The notes under the pieces are model-generated. The model was not told where the DNA came from. It made no database searches and saw nothing but the letters and a program-made list of their open reading frames with translations. A stretch of DNA of 64,000 bases, from assembly GCA_000320545.1 (NCBI GenBank), contig ADNK01000879.1, forward strand, positions 1 to 64,000, written 5' to 3'. Shown piece by piece: positions 12,546 through 24,144 of the stretch. Both the position numbers and the translations under genes were made by a program. Source of the DNA: Bigelowiella natans CCMP2755 (lineage: Eukaryota; Cercozoa; Chlorarachniophyceae). Numbering within the stretch: position 1 is the first letter of the stretch; each line of letters opens with the position of its first letter.

Positions 12546-13325
12546 CTCTGCGCTACACTGCTTGTTGTTATTCTTTTGCCTCCCCCCAACATATCCGGTG
12601 GGTGGCTACACACGGACGCTGCTACGTCGATCGTTCCTTTCTCCTTCAACTGATAGATACCATCGTTTGTACTTGTCAGGCGGAAAGGTGCGACTTCTCT
12701 ACGAGTGCAACCCAATAGCTTTCCTCATGGAGCAGGTTGGTCTATTTATTTAGTTGATTTATTTGTGTATTTGGCATCAGCAGCACACACATGCACACTT
12801 GCACTCTTACCTATCAGCAGTCAGCAAACACAGCAGCAGCAGTAGAAAAGTAGTAGTGTTAGTAGTAGTGGTAGTATGTGCAGCAGCGTTAAGATCACGA
12901 TGTCACCCTTAGTTAGTGAAGAATAAATAAGCCATAATAACTACCGCTGCTGCTGCTGCTGCTGCTACCACTACTACTACCTACTAGGCTGGTGGCAAAG
13001 CATTCACACTCCATCCAGATACTGGATATCCTGCAAGAGTCATGGAACTGCAGCCTGTAGAGGTGCATCAAAGGTAAGGAGCAACACACACACACACACA
13101 TACAATATGTATTTTTAGATATTTATTATACTCTCTCTCTCTCTCTCTCTCTCCCTCTCCCTCTCTCTCTTTCTTTCTTTCCCTGACTTCACATGATACG
13201 CTATGCGCTCACTATGCAGGATTCCGTTTTTTTGCGGGTCGATTGAGGACATGAACGAGCTTGAGAAGGCCTACCTCAGTGCAGCGAAGACTGCTGGGGG
13301 GAAGATCCCTCAGTCGAAGCTTTGA
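9527..13325 (+). CDS. Fructose-1,6-bisphosphatase with C-terminal SKL
   Basis: Hydrolyses fructose-1,6-bisphosphate to fructose-6-phosphate in gluconeogenesis or carbon fixation. Twelve exons agree in phase: 9527-9598, 9978-10059, 10330-10373, 10494-10618, 10856-10918, 11153-11334, 11557-11624, 11781-11852, 12132-12237, 12680-12735, 12988-13073, 13220-13325. They give about 353 codons, normal for the family (about 340). The metal/substrate signature is [11 protein letters not shown] (family usually DGSSNID), followed by [17 protein letters not shown] and [19 protein letters not shown]. The last residues are PQSKL, a type 1 peroxisomal targeting signal. One codon of exon 2 (10038-10040) is an in-frame TAG within the helix after AIQVAVKKI. 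The exon cannot be re-spliced without losing conserved residues, so this is a real nonsense codon, a sequence error or a recoded stop. The rest shows no decay. FBPase identity is certain; expression is not. Confidence 0.93.
10197..10239. repeat. (GA)n microsatellite in FBPase intron 2
   Basis: An uninterrupted GA dinucleotide run between FBPase exons 2 and 3. Confidence 0.95.
11945..11986. repeat. (AT)n microsatellite in FBPase intron 8
   Basis: A pure AT run between FBPase exons 8 and 9, followed at about 12047-12070 by four CACGAT hexamers. Confidence 0.95.
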
Positions 13326-14756
13326 AGAGAGAGAATGCACTACCTACTACCACTCCTACTACTTCTACTGCTACTACATTCTCCGGCCTGCAAAGCACCG
13401 CTTGCCACGAACGAAATGGTGTTTGAAGGAGGAGGAGAAGCGTTAAGTGGATAAGAATGCTGATTCGTCGCCAATAGTTTCATTCTGCTGTTGTTGCTAC
13501 TCGCTGCGTTCTCGCTCATATTGAAAAGCATAAGATAGGACATACATGAAGAAGAAATATCGCTTTCACTGTTAGTTGTATGTTTGCGCGTTCATCCTGC
13601 ATGAGGCTCGGCAGTGCCGTGGCGGTCTCATTGATGGCATGCACGACTAGATGTATGTACAAAATGAAGTGACGATTGAACATCCGGGACGCTTTAGTAA
13701 CCATGTCTACATGCATCATCACTAACTAGCCGCGATTCTGTCATCATGTGTCTATGAGCTCTATGAGCACGCATATATAGCGGCGCGCATATGCGCTATC
13801 TTGCTAGGCATAGGAAGCTTGTAGCCCAACGACAACAGTGGAGCTATAGTACACACAATGACCCTTTGGCGGCCCTGCTATGGCATTACTCACCAGCTAG
13901 CTTCAGCCTACAGCTAGCAGCTGCAAACATGCATGTAGATTTTTTTTGTCTACCCTCTCGTCCATGAATATACACACGGTGTGTATACCGTATACCGCCA
14001 TGCCTCTTATTATCTGCACGGCTTGTCAACAAGTCTACAAGACTGAGCGTGCTAGCGTGCCGCAACTGCATTGTGACGTGGCATTATGCATGGCTAGCTG
14101 GCGTTCACGTATACAACAAGCATCTCGTGCAGTATGCAATGAGTGCTATTGCTACATTGCTACGCCGTAACGCGTGTGCAGTGACAGTAATGGCCGACAG
14201 AAACGACGACACTACGAAAGACTGAGCAAGGAACATAGTTCGCTCCCACGAGCACATCGCAAGTGCACAACATACACATCATCACATTCGCAATCACGAA
14301 GCACATAATGATCACAGAAACTAAAAAATGTGATCTTATCGTTGTAGCCGCCGCATTCCACAGCTACATGCATTAGGATGACGATTGTGAAAGGCTTTAA
14401 TCATTGATTGACAACATTACATGTACGCGCACAAACGGTAAGTGCGAACATGATTCATCCACACAGAGCACAACATTGTTACCATGGCTCTCCTCGCCCA
14501 TATCAACTGAATCAATCACCGCTCACAATTACAATGCAAAATTTTACAGTCATTCACTTATACAATGCTGCTGGCATCAGTATTGTTATGAAAGCTGGTA
14601 GCACAAAATGGGCCCTAGTGGGTCCTTCGCCTCTTTTTCCTATTATTCCTACGATTTAGTGTTATCGACACCATCCAATTCAAGCACGCAAACACAGACG
14701 AATTATTCAACACAGCAGAGCACTTCATCTCATACACGGGCAATGATTTTCAGCTG
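13326..14756. other. Spacer downstream of FBPase, palindrome-rich
   Basis: No supported gene. From about 13550 to 14400 the sequence is rich in CTAG, GCATGC, GCTAGC and GCGCGC-type words and lacks triplet microsatellites. Short plus-strand frames (13946-14170, 14404-14659) show no recognisable domain. Confidence 0.6.
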
Positions 14757-14961
14757 TTCCAGTCGTGCCATTTGATTGGTACAGTGCTACTACTACTACG
14801 ACTACTACTACTACTACTACTACTACCATTTTCATCATCATCCTCATCTTCATCTCTCATCTTTTAAATGTATATTGAGAGATATGCTTCTATGTATGCA
14901 TATACATACCCAGGTTGTCCGGCGTACCCATCCTCTTTTACATCTGCATGGATATTTATAA

Positions 14962-15000
<39 letters not shown>

Positions 15001-15566
15001 AGTGCTTCATGGGAGAAGAAGGACGGATGATGCGATTATGGGAACGTGCGGTAGTAGACGTCGTATTTTTGAACTACTACTGCTACTACTACTACTGCTG
15101 CTACTGTTGGTGGTGTCATGTCTTGAGGCTCCTTGCTCACCTTCCCCGCCTTGCTCATCTCTACCAAAGAGCGGGAGAAAGAATCCGAAGATGTCAAACT
15201 CCCCTTGTTTCTAATGTCCCACACAAATTAGATAATTCATCTGTATGACATCAAGTATCTGAATATGAGATATTCTGGGGCATGTACCAGCATGTATAAT
15301 ACCTTCTTCTTTCCTTGATTTTCGTTCCTACCATTTGGTTTTAGGAGTATCATCATCAAGTTCCAGTCGTGCACATTTGATTGGTACAGTGCTACTACTA
15401 CTACGACTACTACTACTACTACTACTACTACCATTTTCATCATCATCCTCATCTTCATCTCTCATCTTTTAAATGTATATTGAGAGATATGCTTCTATGT
15501 ATGCATATACATACCCAGGTTGTCCGGCGTACCCATCCTCTTTTACATCTGCATGGATATTTATAA

Positions 15567-15607
<41 letters not shown>

Positions 15608-16010
15608 AGTGCTTCATGGGAGAAGAAGGACGGATGATGCGATTATGGGAACGTGCGGTAGTAGACGTCGTATTTTTGAACTACTACTGCTACTACTACT
15701 ACTGCTGCTACTGTTGGTGGTGTCATGTCTTGAGGCTCCTTGCTCACCTTCACCAAAGAGCGGGAGAAAGAACTCAAAGATGTCAAACTCCCCTTGCTTC
15801 TGAAGTATAGAGCATGATCATCGATTATCGGGCATGCTACGAAGAAAAATGAAAAAAATAACAAGAGTTATAATTTTTTACATATGTCTGAGGCCCATAC
15901 ACACGCACACTTGCCCACACAAATTAGATAGTGCATTTTGTATGACATCAAGTATCTGAATATGAGAGATTCTAGGGCATGTACTAGCATGTATAATACC
16001 TTCTTCTTCC
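14757..16010. repeat. Tandem duplication, about 0.6-0.7 kb unit
   Basis: The segment starting TTCCAGTCGTGC at 14757 recurs at 15361 and stays nearly identical for about 430-450 bases, including the same (TAC)n, (AT)n and (CTA)n arrays. A second block (15221-15310) recurs at about 15917-16010. Copy 2 lacks 18 bases present in copy 1 near 15142-15165. Very high identity indicates a recent event. Confidence 0.92.
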
Positions 16011-16767
16011 CTTTATTATTATGATTTTGTCCACCGAAGAAGTCTTGAGAACCAGAGTCTTTTGTGTCATGCGAATTCCTTTGGTTTTGCGTGCGATAAT
16101 TATTTGATACTGAAATCATTAATTGTACGCATTTTATGCATTATCAGATGTATTTGTCACTGCATCCACTCGAAATCCCTTGTGTTTCCTGCTAAATTTC
16201 GACATGACGACGTATGCTGATAACACCGATTCCTTTTGACGGCCAAATAATAACATTATGCATGTACTCGGAACTAAATTGTATGATTTCGCATTGCTAG
16301 GGTTTCTATCTACTATGTGTGTCTTACCAGCATTTATTCCCATATTTACAACCTCCTGGCGATTTGAACCACTTGCACTAACAAGGGGGTAATGATGATT
16401 CATGTCACAGCAACCAACACAAACTGAATGACTGCAGAAGGATAATTGTGGATAATATAAATATCTTTGCACACACACACACACACATACACACACACAC
16501 ATTTATAATTGTATGTGTGTGTGTGCGTGTGTGTGTGTGTGTGAGCCCGTATGCGTGTATAAATTTTAGCATTATTACTGGTCCCTTGCTTTTGTTGTTG
16601 TTGCCGTTCCTGCCTCCTCCGTTGTTGCCGTTCCTGCCTCCGTTGTTGCCATTTTTGTTTTTTTTATAATTTCCTCCTCCCTTGCCTTTCCGTTTATTGT
16701 TCCAGCGTTTCTTGTTATTCTGTCCCCCTCCGTTCCCACCCCCACTATTATTCCCCCCTCCAAACAT
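15116..16767 (-). CDS. Possible low-complexity Gly/Asn/Lys-rich gene with duplicated exons
   Basis: An ATG at 16767 (MFGGGNNSGGG...) opens a Gly/Asn/Lys-rich segment that ends at a GT donor near 16580. Further minus-strand segments encode QDFFGGQNHNNKGKKK (ends near 16003), SKGSLTSLSSFSRSLV (near 15800-15750), NENQGKKK (near 15310) and NKGSLTSSDSFSRSLV (near 15215-15145). The last two are copies of the previous two produced by the tandem duplication. The 18-base length difference between copies is in frame (six codons), which weakly supports coding. Donors after KKK are GTATTA in both copies. Phases could not be joined end to end, so the model is tentative. The basic Gly/Asn-rich composition resembles RNA-binding tails, but no domain is visible. 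Confidence 0.3.
16469..16545. repeat. Inverted dinucleotide repeat (CA)n-spacer-(TG)n
   Basis: A CA-rich arm is followed by a short AT-rich loop and then a TG-rich arm on the same strand, giving a near-palindrome able to form a hairpin or cruciform. Confidence 0.85.
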
Positions 16768-18724
16768 TGTGATCGATCTTTCTCTTGCGACGATCCTCCA
16801 CAGGAAGGTCACAATGCGTTGTTTATTGTCTGGGAATTCTGAATTACTACGAGTCGCCGTCGTATGCGCAGCCTACTACCTACTGGAGTTGTCGCATGTT
16901 CAAAATGAGAGGGATTTTACCACAAAATGAACGGAAATGGCAACTTCTCTGTCGCTACCCCTTTGGCGATGCGGGTCCCATTCTTTCTTTTTCTGTGGAA
17001 AAAAAAACTCGAGTGACTCGTTTCGGGCATTGCAAGCGTCTCGCCTCACTTTAGGAACGTTGTTTTTCATCATTGTCTTTGTCTTTGTCTCTCGATTTGC
17101 ACCCTGCTGGTGCGCCGATGCGCGCCGATGCGGGAATGGGGGGGGGGGGGGTTCGGGTCACATGCGAGGGCAGCTTTCCCCCCCATCCCTGATCCACGTG
17201 TTCACCGGCAGGATGGACAAACGTGTCGCCACGGCCACCGGTGACCTGCACAATTGATGAAGGACGCTTGGTTTTGTTGCAAAAGTCTCTTCCAATTCGA
17301 ATTGACTCACCCAGAGAGTTTTGCACTTGACAAAACTGGACGGCAAAGAAGTCCCTAGCTAGCTAGACAAGGTGATTGAGACATGGAGAATCTCAGTCCC
17401 AGTCTAGATTGAAAATCACCAAAATCCACTGAGGCATTGGCAACAAAGTTGCTGAAATCAAAGCGACGTTCCAAGTGTCTAGAGTGTGGAGCACGCTGCA
17501 ATCGTGCTGTGCAGCTGGGATTTGATTTGAACAAAAAATCAAACAATGATTGAGCAAATTGGATCTCAATGAAGACAGCTTGGCTTCCCCTCGACGAACG
17601 CAAGTCGGTGGGGGGGAAATGGAAAACTCCAACTGAGCCCCTCTGGCCCTCGCGGGGCAACCCATCTAGCCATGGCAACCATGCTAGCATGGGTGGCTAG
17701 ATGGGGAGGTGACTCTCAAAGTCGCTGCCGCGCGCGACTTCCCGTTGATCAACTCATCAATTGCTCTTTGCTCAGAGTCTCATCAACAAAGAGTTCTGGC
17801 CCTTCACTTGTCATTGAAGCTTGAGGGAACTTTGAAGCACCTGGTGACTGCTGGACTGCACCAATCTAGCAATGATGAGCTAGAAAGGCAGGCCGATTCA
17901 GTGTTCAATGCAATTGTGTTCAAAGTTAGTTGAGCGGAGAATGTGCCTTGCATTGCACACATTGCTAGATTGGCTAGTTGGGTTGCAATCGCGCATCGTG
18001 GAACAAAAGTTTGCGGATCGTCGTGTGGCCCTCAGCCCTTGGCTGTGAGAGTTGTTCAGTTAGTGTTGGCTGTGTCAGTGCATGTGTGTGAGATCGGCAC
18101 TGGGGCAGTCACATGCAGAACACGCACTGCACTGTGCTAGTGTGTCTTGTGCGAGCATCAGCGCGTGCGGCGACCAAAAAATTGGAAAACCAGCTCGTGC
18201 ATTGCCACAAAGGAACAACAGCTAACAACTAGACAACGCCCAGAATGCAGAGCCTGCGATGCATGAAATCACCACCGCACCGATCACAGTGACGCACTTG
18301 GTTTTGGTCATTGCCTTATTCATTCGGTGTCATGCTTGTCTAGATGTACCAGTGCCAACAGATGCAAGTCAGTGCCCCCCGTCAATGCAAATGGCACTGG
18401 CAGCATGAAAAAAATCCTGGATGTCGGTTTCATTGGCTGCTTTTACACATCAATCTGCTTTAGATCTTTTCTTCAATGCCAACTCCAAGATCCCTTTTCG
18501 CATCCTTGAATGAACAAATTGAAATATTTACGATCGGAAGTCACACAATCTACCCCCTCTACGCTTGTAGTACGCACATATCGTATCGACATAAATGCTT
18601 CGAAATCGAAAGCTTATTATGTAATCTAGCTTTAATCTACATTGCTGTAGCTATCGTAACTAACTTCAGCAGGTTCATACACACACACACATACACACAC
18701 ACACACACACACAACCGCACACAC
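16768..18724. other. Region without supported genes, repeat-like
   Basis: After 17050 the microsatellite content drops and sequence resembling that at 21.3-22.7, 48.1-49.1 and 51.2-52.3 kb appears (CTAG, TTGCAATTG-like words, broken frames). Open frames here (17051-17326, 17355-17690, 17709-17933) show no family features. A (CA)n run occurs at 18678-18715. It may be an old, degraded mobile element, but I see no coding hallmark to prove it. Confidence 0.5.
17661..17705. repeat. Perfect 12-bp inverted repeat hairpin
   Basis: CCCATCTAGCCA at 17661-17672 is the exact reverse complement of TGGCTAGATGGG at 17694-17705. The 21-base loop holds a second palindrome, CCATGCTAGCATGG. This could be a hairpin in a transcript or the remains of a small foldback element. 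Confidence 0.8.
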
Positions 18725-19470
18725 TTACTTCTTGCTCAGAATCACAGCGCCGACCATATTGATGAAGATTGCCGCCGAAAGAGGTACCAAGCCACCTGGG
18801 AATGGATGCAAAAACGTGGGAAAATGATCTGAGAAAGAGGAGGACGAGGAGGACTAGCGCCACTTCCTTCTAACTAATCGAGTCATTGGAAATGCCATAC
18901 CATCTATACGTCCAATGACGCTTCTCAAGCACATACATCATCGGGCAAGTATAAGCTATTACCAGGCCCTCCAAGCACATCGTTTTGTACTCTGGCGTGG
19001 ATGGCGCTCTCACAGAGAGCATACCACGTAATAGAGCTCAGACTGCCGCAACTGAATCCTTTTCCATCAAGGAGAGGGAGATGAAGGGCGAGATGAAGAA
19101 GGGGCCGGGGGGGGGGCGGAAGGAGAAGGAAATAACAGAATAAAACACATCTTGTCTGATGGGTACATTAGGATGAGTAGGTGTAGTTAGTAGTTTTTTC
19201 TCCCCCCACCCTGTCTTCCTCCTTCATCTTCATTATCATCATTAGCTTTATCATCACTCCCATTACATGGGTGACGCTGCTTTCGTAATTCTATCAATCA
19301 TTCATTCAGAGATGATAAGCACTAACCGACGACAAGTTGTGGAATAGTGTGGAATCCGCTCAAGTGGCGATACACAAGACTCACGAAATCGTATGCCTAC
19401 GCAACCAGACATGCGGGAGACGCCTTTAGGTATTCGTATCAGTACAACGACAAACATGAAGATAATATTG

Positions 19471-19554
<84 letters not shown>

Positions 19555-19804
19555 GAGAGAAAGAGAGAAAGACAGAGAGAAGAACAAGCACCACCCCATC
19601 ACCAGGACTGTGAGCGCCAACATTGTTCCAGGTACCGGGGAAGAAGGCCACCTGCAACGAAAACATGCATGCGTCACACTAATATTTATACAGGGACAAT
19701 CGACGGCGTAATTCATACGATAACAAATCACCACAACGCATTCACACACATTTATGTCATTAATATGTATATTTATATAAATTAAAGTACTTTTGTGTGT
19801 GTGT

Positions 19805-19839
<35 letters not shown>

Positions 19840-20501
19840 TATATAGTTTAAATCTAGATTTGTTGTCCATACTTTAAAGAAATCCTAACGACACTATTAC
19901 ATATGGTACTCTCCCATACGATAAATAACGCCTCTTCTCACCAGACGGGAGGGTGCGTGAGAAGACTGAGCGTTGAAAACACAGACAAAAACGCCAGGGA
20001 CGAGGCATGGCTGCTCGGCATTCCGGGATCCTTTTTAAAACAATAAAATAGTAAGAAATGATTATATTTTGCTCTGGACGAACGCGCTTATCCGTGAGAG
20101 CGTCATTACCGTCTGCTTCGCTCCCTCTGGTCTCGCCTCGTTGATCACTCGCTAAAGCCATCCAACAAAAGACACGATGTTGCGTTTGTGTGGGTTAAAG
20201 CATACATTTGTCATTCTCACAGATAAGCAGGATGCATTACCCACTAACCTTAAGGATTTTGTTTAGAACAGCATTAACCAGCGCCCCCACCACCATATTC
20301 AACGCAATTGCGTTCTTTGTGAACAAATCAGTGGGTAGTGAAGTGTCAGTAGGACGAAGTATGGTGGGTGCCGAACGCACGGGAGCTAGTAATTGAAAAA
20401 CTACAGGCAAGTTTTTTCAGCACAACATACCCTCAGGAGAAGGAAACTCAGGGCTACGACTCCAGACACCAACCACTTCGTTGAACATCCAACCAGTTTC
20501 A
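18725..20501 (-). CDS. PAP2-family lipid phosphate phosphatase, plastid (LPP-epsilon) type
   Basis: A membrane phosphatase of the PAP2 superfamily, expected to act on phosphatidic acid or a related lipid phosphate. Exons on the minus strand: 20501-20431, 20314-20249, 20151-20110, 20030-19942, 19651-19603, 19396-19323, 19051-18963, 18795-18725; all phases agree (about 182 codons). The three signature motifs are present: K-x6-RP (KRVINEARP), PSSH (DPGMPSSHASS) and R-x5-H (RHLSGFH). Six hydrophobic segments surround them. TKWLVSG before the first helix and DPGMPSSH match plant plastid lipid phosphate phosphatase epsilon better than dolichyldiphosphatase. The stop follows ILSKK. The first coding exon was not resolved: the 20501 exon starts in phase 1, and the ATG at 20875 (MEKDG) ends in phase 0 and does not fit. 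A targeting peptide probably lies in 20.6-21.4 kb. Confidence 0.85.
19471..19545. repeat. Compound (AT)n-(GA)n microsatellite
   Basis: An AT run joins directly to a long GA run inside an intron of the PAP2 gene. A further GT run lies at about 19794-19838. Confidence 0.95.
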
Positions 20502-21717
20502 CTAGTATGTGATATAAACAATGGCAAGTGACGACAGTCCATCGTAGTTACTAGAGGTCAGAAACTAGAAGATCTTTGATTACACCATCATCATCATTCC
20601 CAAAATTTTGCTCACGCATACGCAAGAACACAGCAGTCATATAAATATGTTAAATACATATAACAGTATGTGTGATACAGCTGAACGCATACGATCATAA
20701 GGCGAAAATGTCTCTGGTTGTTTGGCTATCAACCTGGGAATGGGATTTGCTTGTTTGTGGTCAAAGCTATATCTTCCTATGTAAAATACATACATCTTAC
20801 AACACAATAGCATGCGTTACATACATCGATATGATTCAGTATGTATGTGTAAGGAATAACCCCGTCCTTCTCCATTGCCTTCACAATGCAGCTGCTGCCG
20901 CTTACTCGATAGTTAGCAGAAGTAAATTTGTTTTGCCCCTTCTTCTTCACTCGTTCCACAGTATTGGGGAGTAGTAATGGAGAGCGAGAAAACGAAGATG
21001 ATGGCAGAGGGTGACGTGATTTCAAATTTGCCCAGGCTGGATTCGATCCTATTTCCCACCTGCGTCAATTCACACAGATGTATGTTGAGAGGAATTTTGC
21101 CACATCAGAAAGGACAGCAACATGAATGTGTCTGTTTTTTTTATATATTCGACGGAATTCTCTTGCAAACATGGACCGGAACCCCCAAGCGCGACCACAC
21201 ATGATGTGCCACCAGCAGCCAACCACGTGGTGTTGAACATGAAAAGGATGTCACATGCTGCGCTCGACCTGCAGAGTGGTAGGGGGGAGGACGACCACGG
21301 ACGTGGAGTGGTGATTGACGTTGATGAATGCACCTAGCATCAGAGGGCAGAGAGGTCAGAATTCGCTGGTCTCACTGCAGGGTAGGGGAATCACCTTGCT
21401 GCGATTACGACGTGTCTGGGAGGGGGTCTGCCTCTTCTGTTTTCGCGCGACACATCGAGTGAGAAATCAAGTTGTCGCAGGATGAAAACGGGATGCCCTC
21501 AGGTTGTCGCAGTGGGGAAAAACATCATTTGTCAATCGCGCTCGGCTGGCCCTTGTTGGAGAAAGAAAGATTGGTCTCTCTCCAGATCCAATGGAGATTG
21601 AAGTGAAACTTGGTGCCCTCACAGGAGTTTCCTAATCTTCGGACACTATCGGACACTTACGGGCAATAATGCTCTCTCTCCGGGGATTCGCCGCAGGGAG
21701 AGTGAGTCTCCGTGAAG

Positions 21718-22299
21718 ATCTTCACACGTGACTCCAAAACAGAGTCCATGAGTGGATCTTTCGACGCGAAAAGGAAGACGATGATGAAAGAATCTCTGGC
21801 GGGAGAAGTTCGAAAGCACAGGTACTCATCCTGCGAGGCTTGCGTTCGGGAGCTTGACTCTTTGTCATGCTCTCAGCGTTCTGAGGCATGGGGAAATGAG
21901 GTGGACTCCATTGGCAACCAATCGAGAAATTGAGGGAGAAGGAGAACAAGCTGAATGACCGACTTGCGCGATTTGAACAATGCACAATGAACAATGAACA
22001 ATGACAGCAAACCACGTTTCCAAAATGCAACAAGACGTTTGCAGTTGTGCGAAACGCAGTGCCTCGAGCTGAACCTAGCTAGCTAGCGAGGTCTGATTTT
22101 GGGCACGACACAATCATCGACGCCATGACAATGCTTTGAACAATTTTGCTCTGAAGGAAAGTTTGCGAAGGAGGAGCTTGATGAGAAAACAAAGAAAGTG
22201 GAAGCAAGTGGCTGAAACTCAAAAGGAAATCCAGGAAACAAAGGCAGAACTGAAGGAAATGACAAATTCGAGGAGGCAGCCGGTGATGTGTTTTTGTTG
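21718..22299 (+). pseudogene. Decayed coiled-coil coding remnant
   Basis: Charged, heptad-like peptide segments appear in sequence but in different frames, separated by stops and frameshifts: SFDAKRKTMMKESLAGEV (21757 on), PIEKLREKENKLNDRLARFE (about 21919-21978), KEELDEKTKKVEASG (about 22171) and VAETQKEIQETKAELKEM (about 22200-22260). This order suggests one ancestral coiled-coil protein, now disrupted. It surrounds a dispersed repeat at 21990. Origin from a mobile element is plausible but unproven. Confidence 0.4.
21990..22075 (+). repeat. Dispersed repeat, copy 1
   Basis: About 85 bases starting AACAATGAACAATGAC and running through a CCAAAATGCAACAAGACGTT-type core to GCCTCGAGCT. A second copy at 51786-51868 is clearly alignable with scattered substitutions. 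One frame reads PKCNKTFAV, reminiscent of a C2H2 zinc-finger start. Confidence 0.85.
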
Positions 22300-22780
22300 A
22301 CACCTGAGGAACAATCGGTCATCATTGTTCATTGTTCATTGTTCGGTGTGCTGCTGGCATGCACAGCAGCGCGTTGAAAGCGCACCACGGGCCCTGCAAC
22401 ACAATGCACACCAGAGCTGGAGCGGTGCTCAATCATCAACGCGCACCACAACAGACTAGCAGATGCTGGCCAATGAATGCGATGTGCAAAATGACGTGCA
22501 GCAAACAGCACGTTGCTGACAATGCCTGCCATGCTGGCATGCAATGCCACCTGCAAGTGTGATGATGACTTGCAGCGTGGAGACACTCGTGCTTGCGTGC
22601 GAACAGGTGTGACAAACTGTTGTTCAAGTTGAAGAGAATTCCACCATCGCGCGCATCGCAGGTGAGGCGGACGGAGACGCGACGGTTGAAGTGCAAGCCG
22701 TCGCAGTTTGCCACAAGCGGCAACCCGGAAGAATCGGAAGCTGGGGGCTCTTTGGCGACGATCGGATCGGAGGAAATGAA

Positions 22781-24106
22781 ATGAAAATTAAATTTGAAAC
22801 AGCTGGGGTTTCATGGGTGCGACAAAGATTTTTCTTGTCGCTTCTTTCCTCTTCATCTCAATCCAATTGCAAAGCAAACAACGAACCGACGATCCAACAG
22901 TTGTCTCCAGCACCAGCACAGCACAGCACAGCACAACAGCACGATGATGAGGATGCAGCAGCAGCAGCGCCTGGCAAGGCGAGCGATCTGCTGCCGTAAG
23001 GGGGGGTCGATTTCCCTGCACGTCGCTCCTCCTCATCATCATTATCATTCTCCTCCTTCATTACGGTTCGTGTGTTTCAGCTTCGCCCGTCTATGCGCTG
23101 TGGATGTAGATAGATGTACAGGAAGAGGAAGAGTAGGAAAGACTCCCTACTCCCTTGTCCTGATCCCTTGTCCTGATCGAATGTGCATGGGTGTCCTTTT
23201 CTAGGTACGCTAAGACCCTGACCATCAAAGTTGCCAATTCCCCACCGACACCATCTTCGCTGCATTGTCAAACGGTCAGGAGAGCTGCACTTACCCCGGC
23301 CTACATTTCTTCGTCTGCTTCCACCTCCTCCTCCTCCTCCTCATCATCATCATCATCATTATCATCATTATCTTCGTCTTCGTCGTCTTCATCATCATTA
23401 AGAAGTGGTCCCTCAATATTACCGCTGTTCGGATCGAGGTCCAATTCCTCGAAGCCGCTCCTCGTGAAAAGATCATCATTGTTCTGTACAGCAGACGATG
23501 TTGGTCATCGCAATGGAGGCAATCGTTACAGAACGGGGCGTGTTCTTCGTAATTCCTTTTTCGCCAGATCTCCAGCTTCTTCTTGTTCTTCTCCTTGTTC
23601 TTCTTCTTCCTTCTCTGCATCCCTTTCCAGCTCGGCAGGTCATTCGCACTCCCCTCCCACAAATGTGCATGCATGCATCATAGTTACAAAAAATTACATC
23701 CATCTTCCACCCCCTCTCCCCTCCCTTTTCATCTTTCAGGGCAGCAAGCGGCGCTCAGAGTTGTCCTCGTGGGGCGGCCGAACACGGGAAAGTCTTCTCT
23801 GTTTAACGCCCTTATGGCTGAGGATGACAGGAGCGGCGACGTCGATGAAAAGCGAGGTCAGTGTTACACTAATTCTCGTCGTGGTAATAAGAAATGAGAC
23901 ACCGTGACAAGCAATATCATCGTTATCATGATCATTTTGTAATTGTCATCGTTGTCTTCGTAGCCGTGCAAAGCTTTAAATCCGCGGTCGTGTCTTCGAT
24001 CCCAGGAACTACGAGGTGGGCCAGAAGAGTGATCACGGAGGGAGGGAGAGAAGGAAGAAGAGGGAGACGCAACCTCTTTGCATTGCCATCTTCTTCCTCT
24101 CTTTCT

Positions 24107-24144
<38 letters not shown>

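Larger units (their letters stand above)
20502..22780. other. Divergent intergenic region between PAP2 and Der genes
   Basis: It should hold the missing first exon of the PAP2 gene, both promoters and, from about 21330, repeat-derived sequence with broken coding frames. No complete gene is supported. Confidence 0.5.

Noticed and set aside
9527-13325. General reassignment of TAG as a sense codon
   Set aside because: DLD, CFAP299, PAP2, OCRE and EBP-like genes have clean frames, and CFAP299 is not followed by plausible coding past its stop; one TAG in one gene is not enough.
23291-23674. Minus-strand basic and Met-rich frame
   Set aside because: Antisense shadow of the Ser-rich N-terminal exon of the Der gene.
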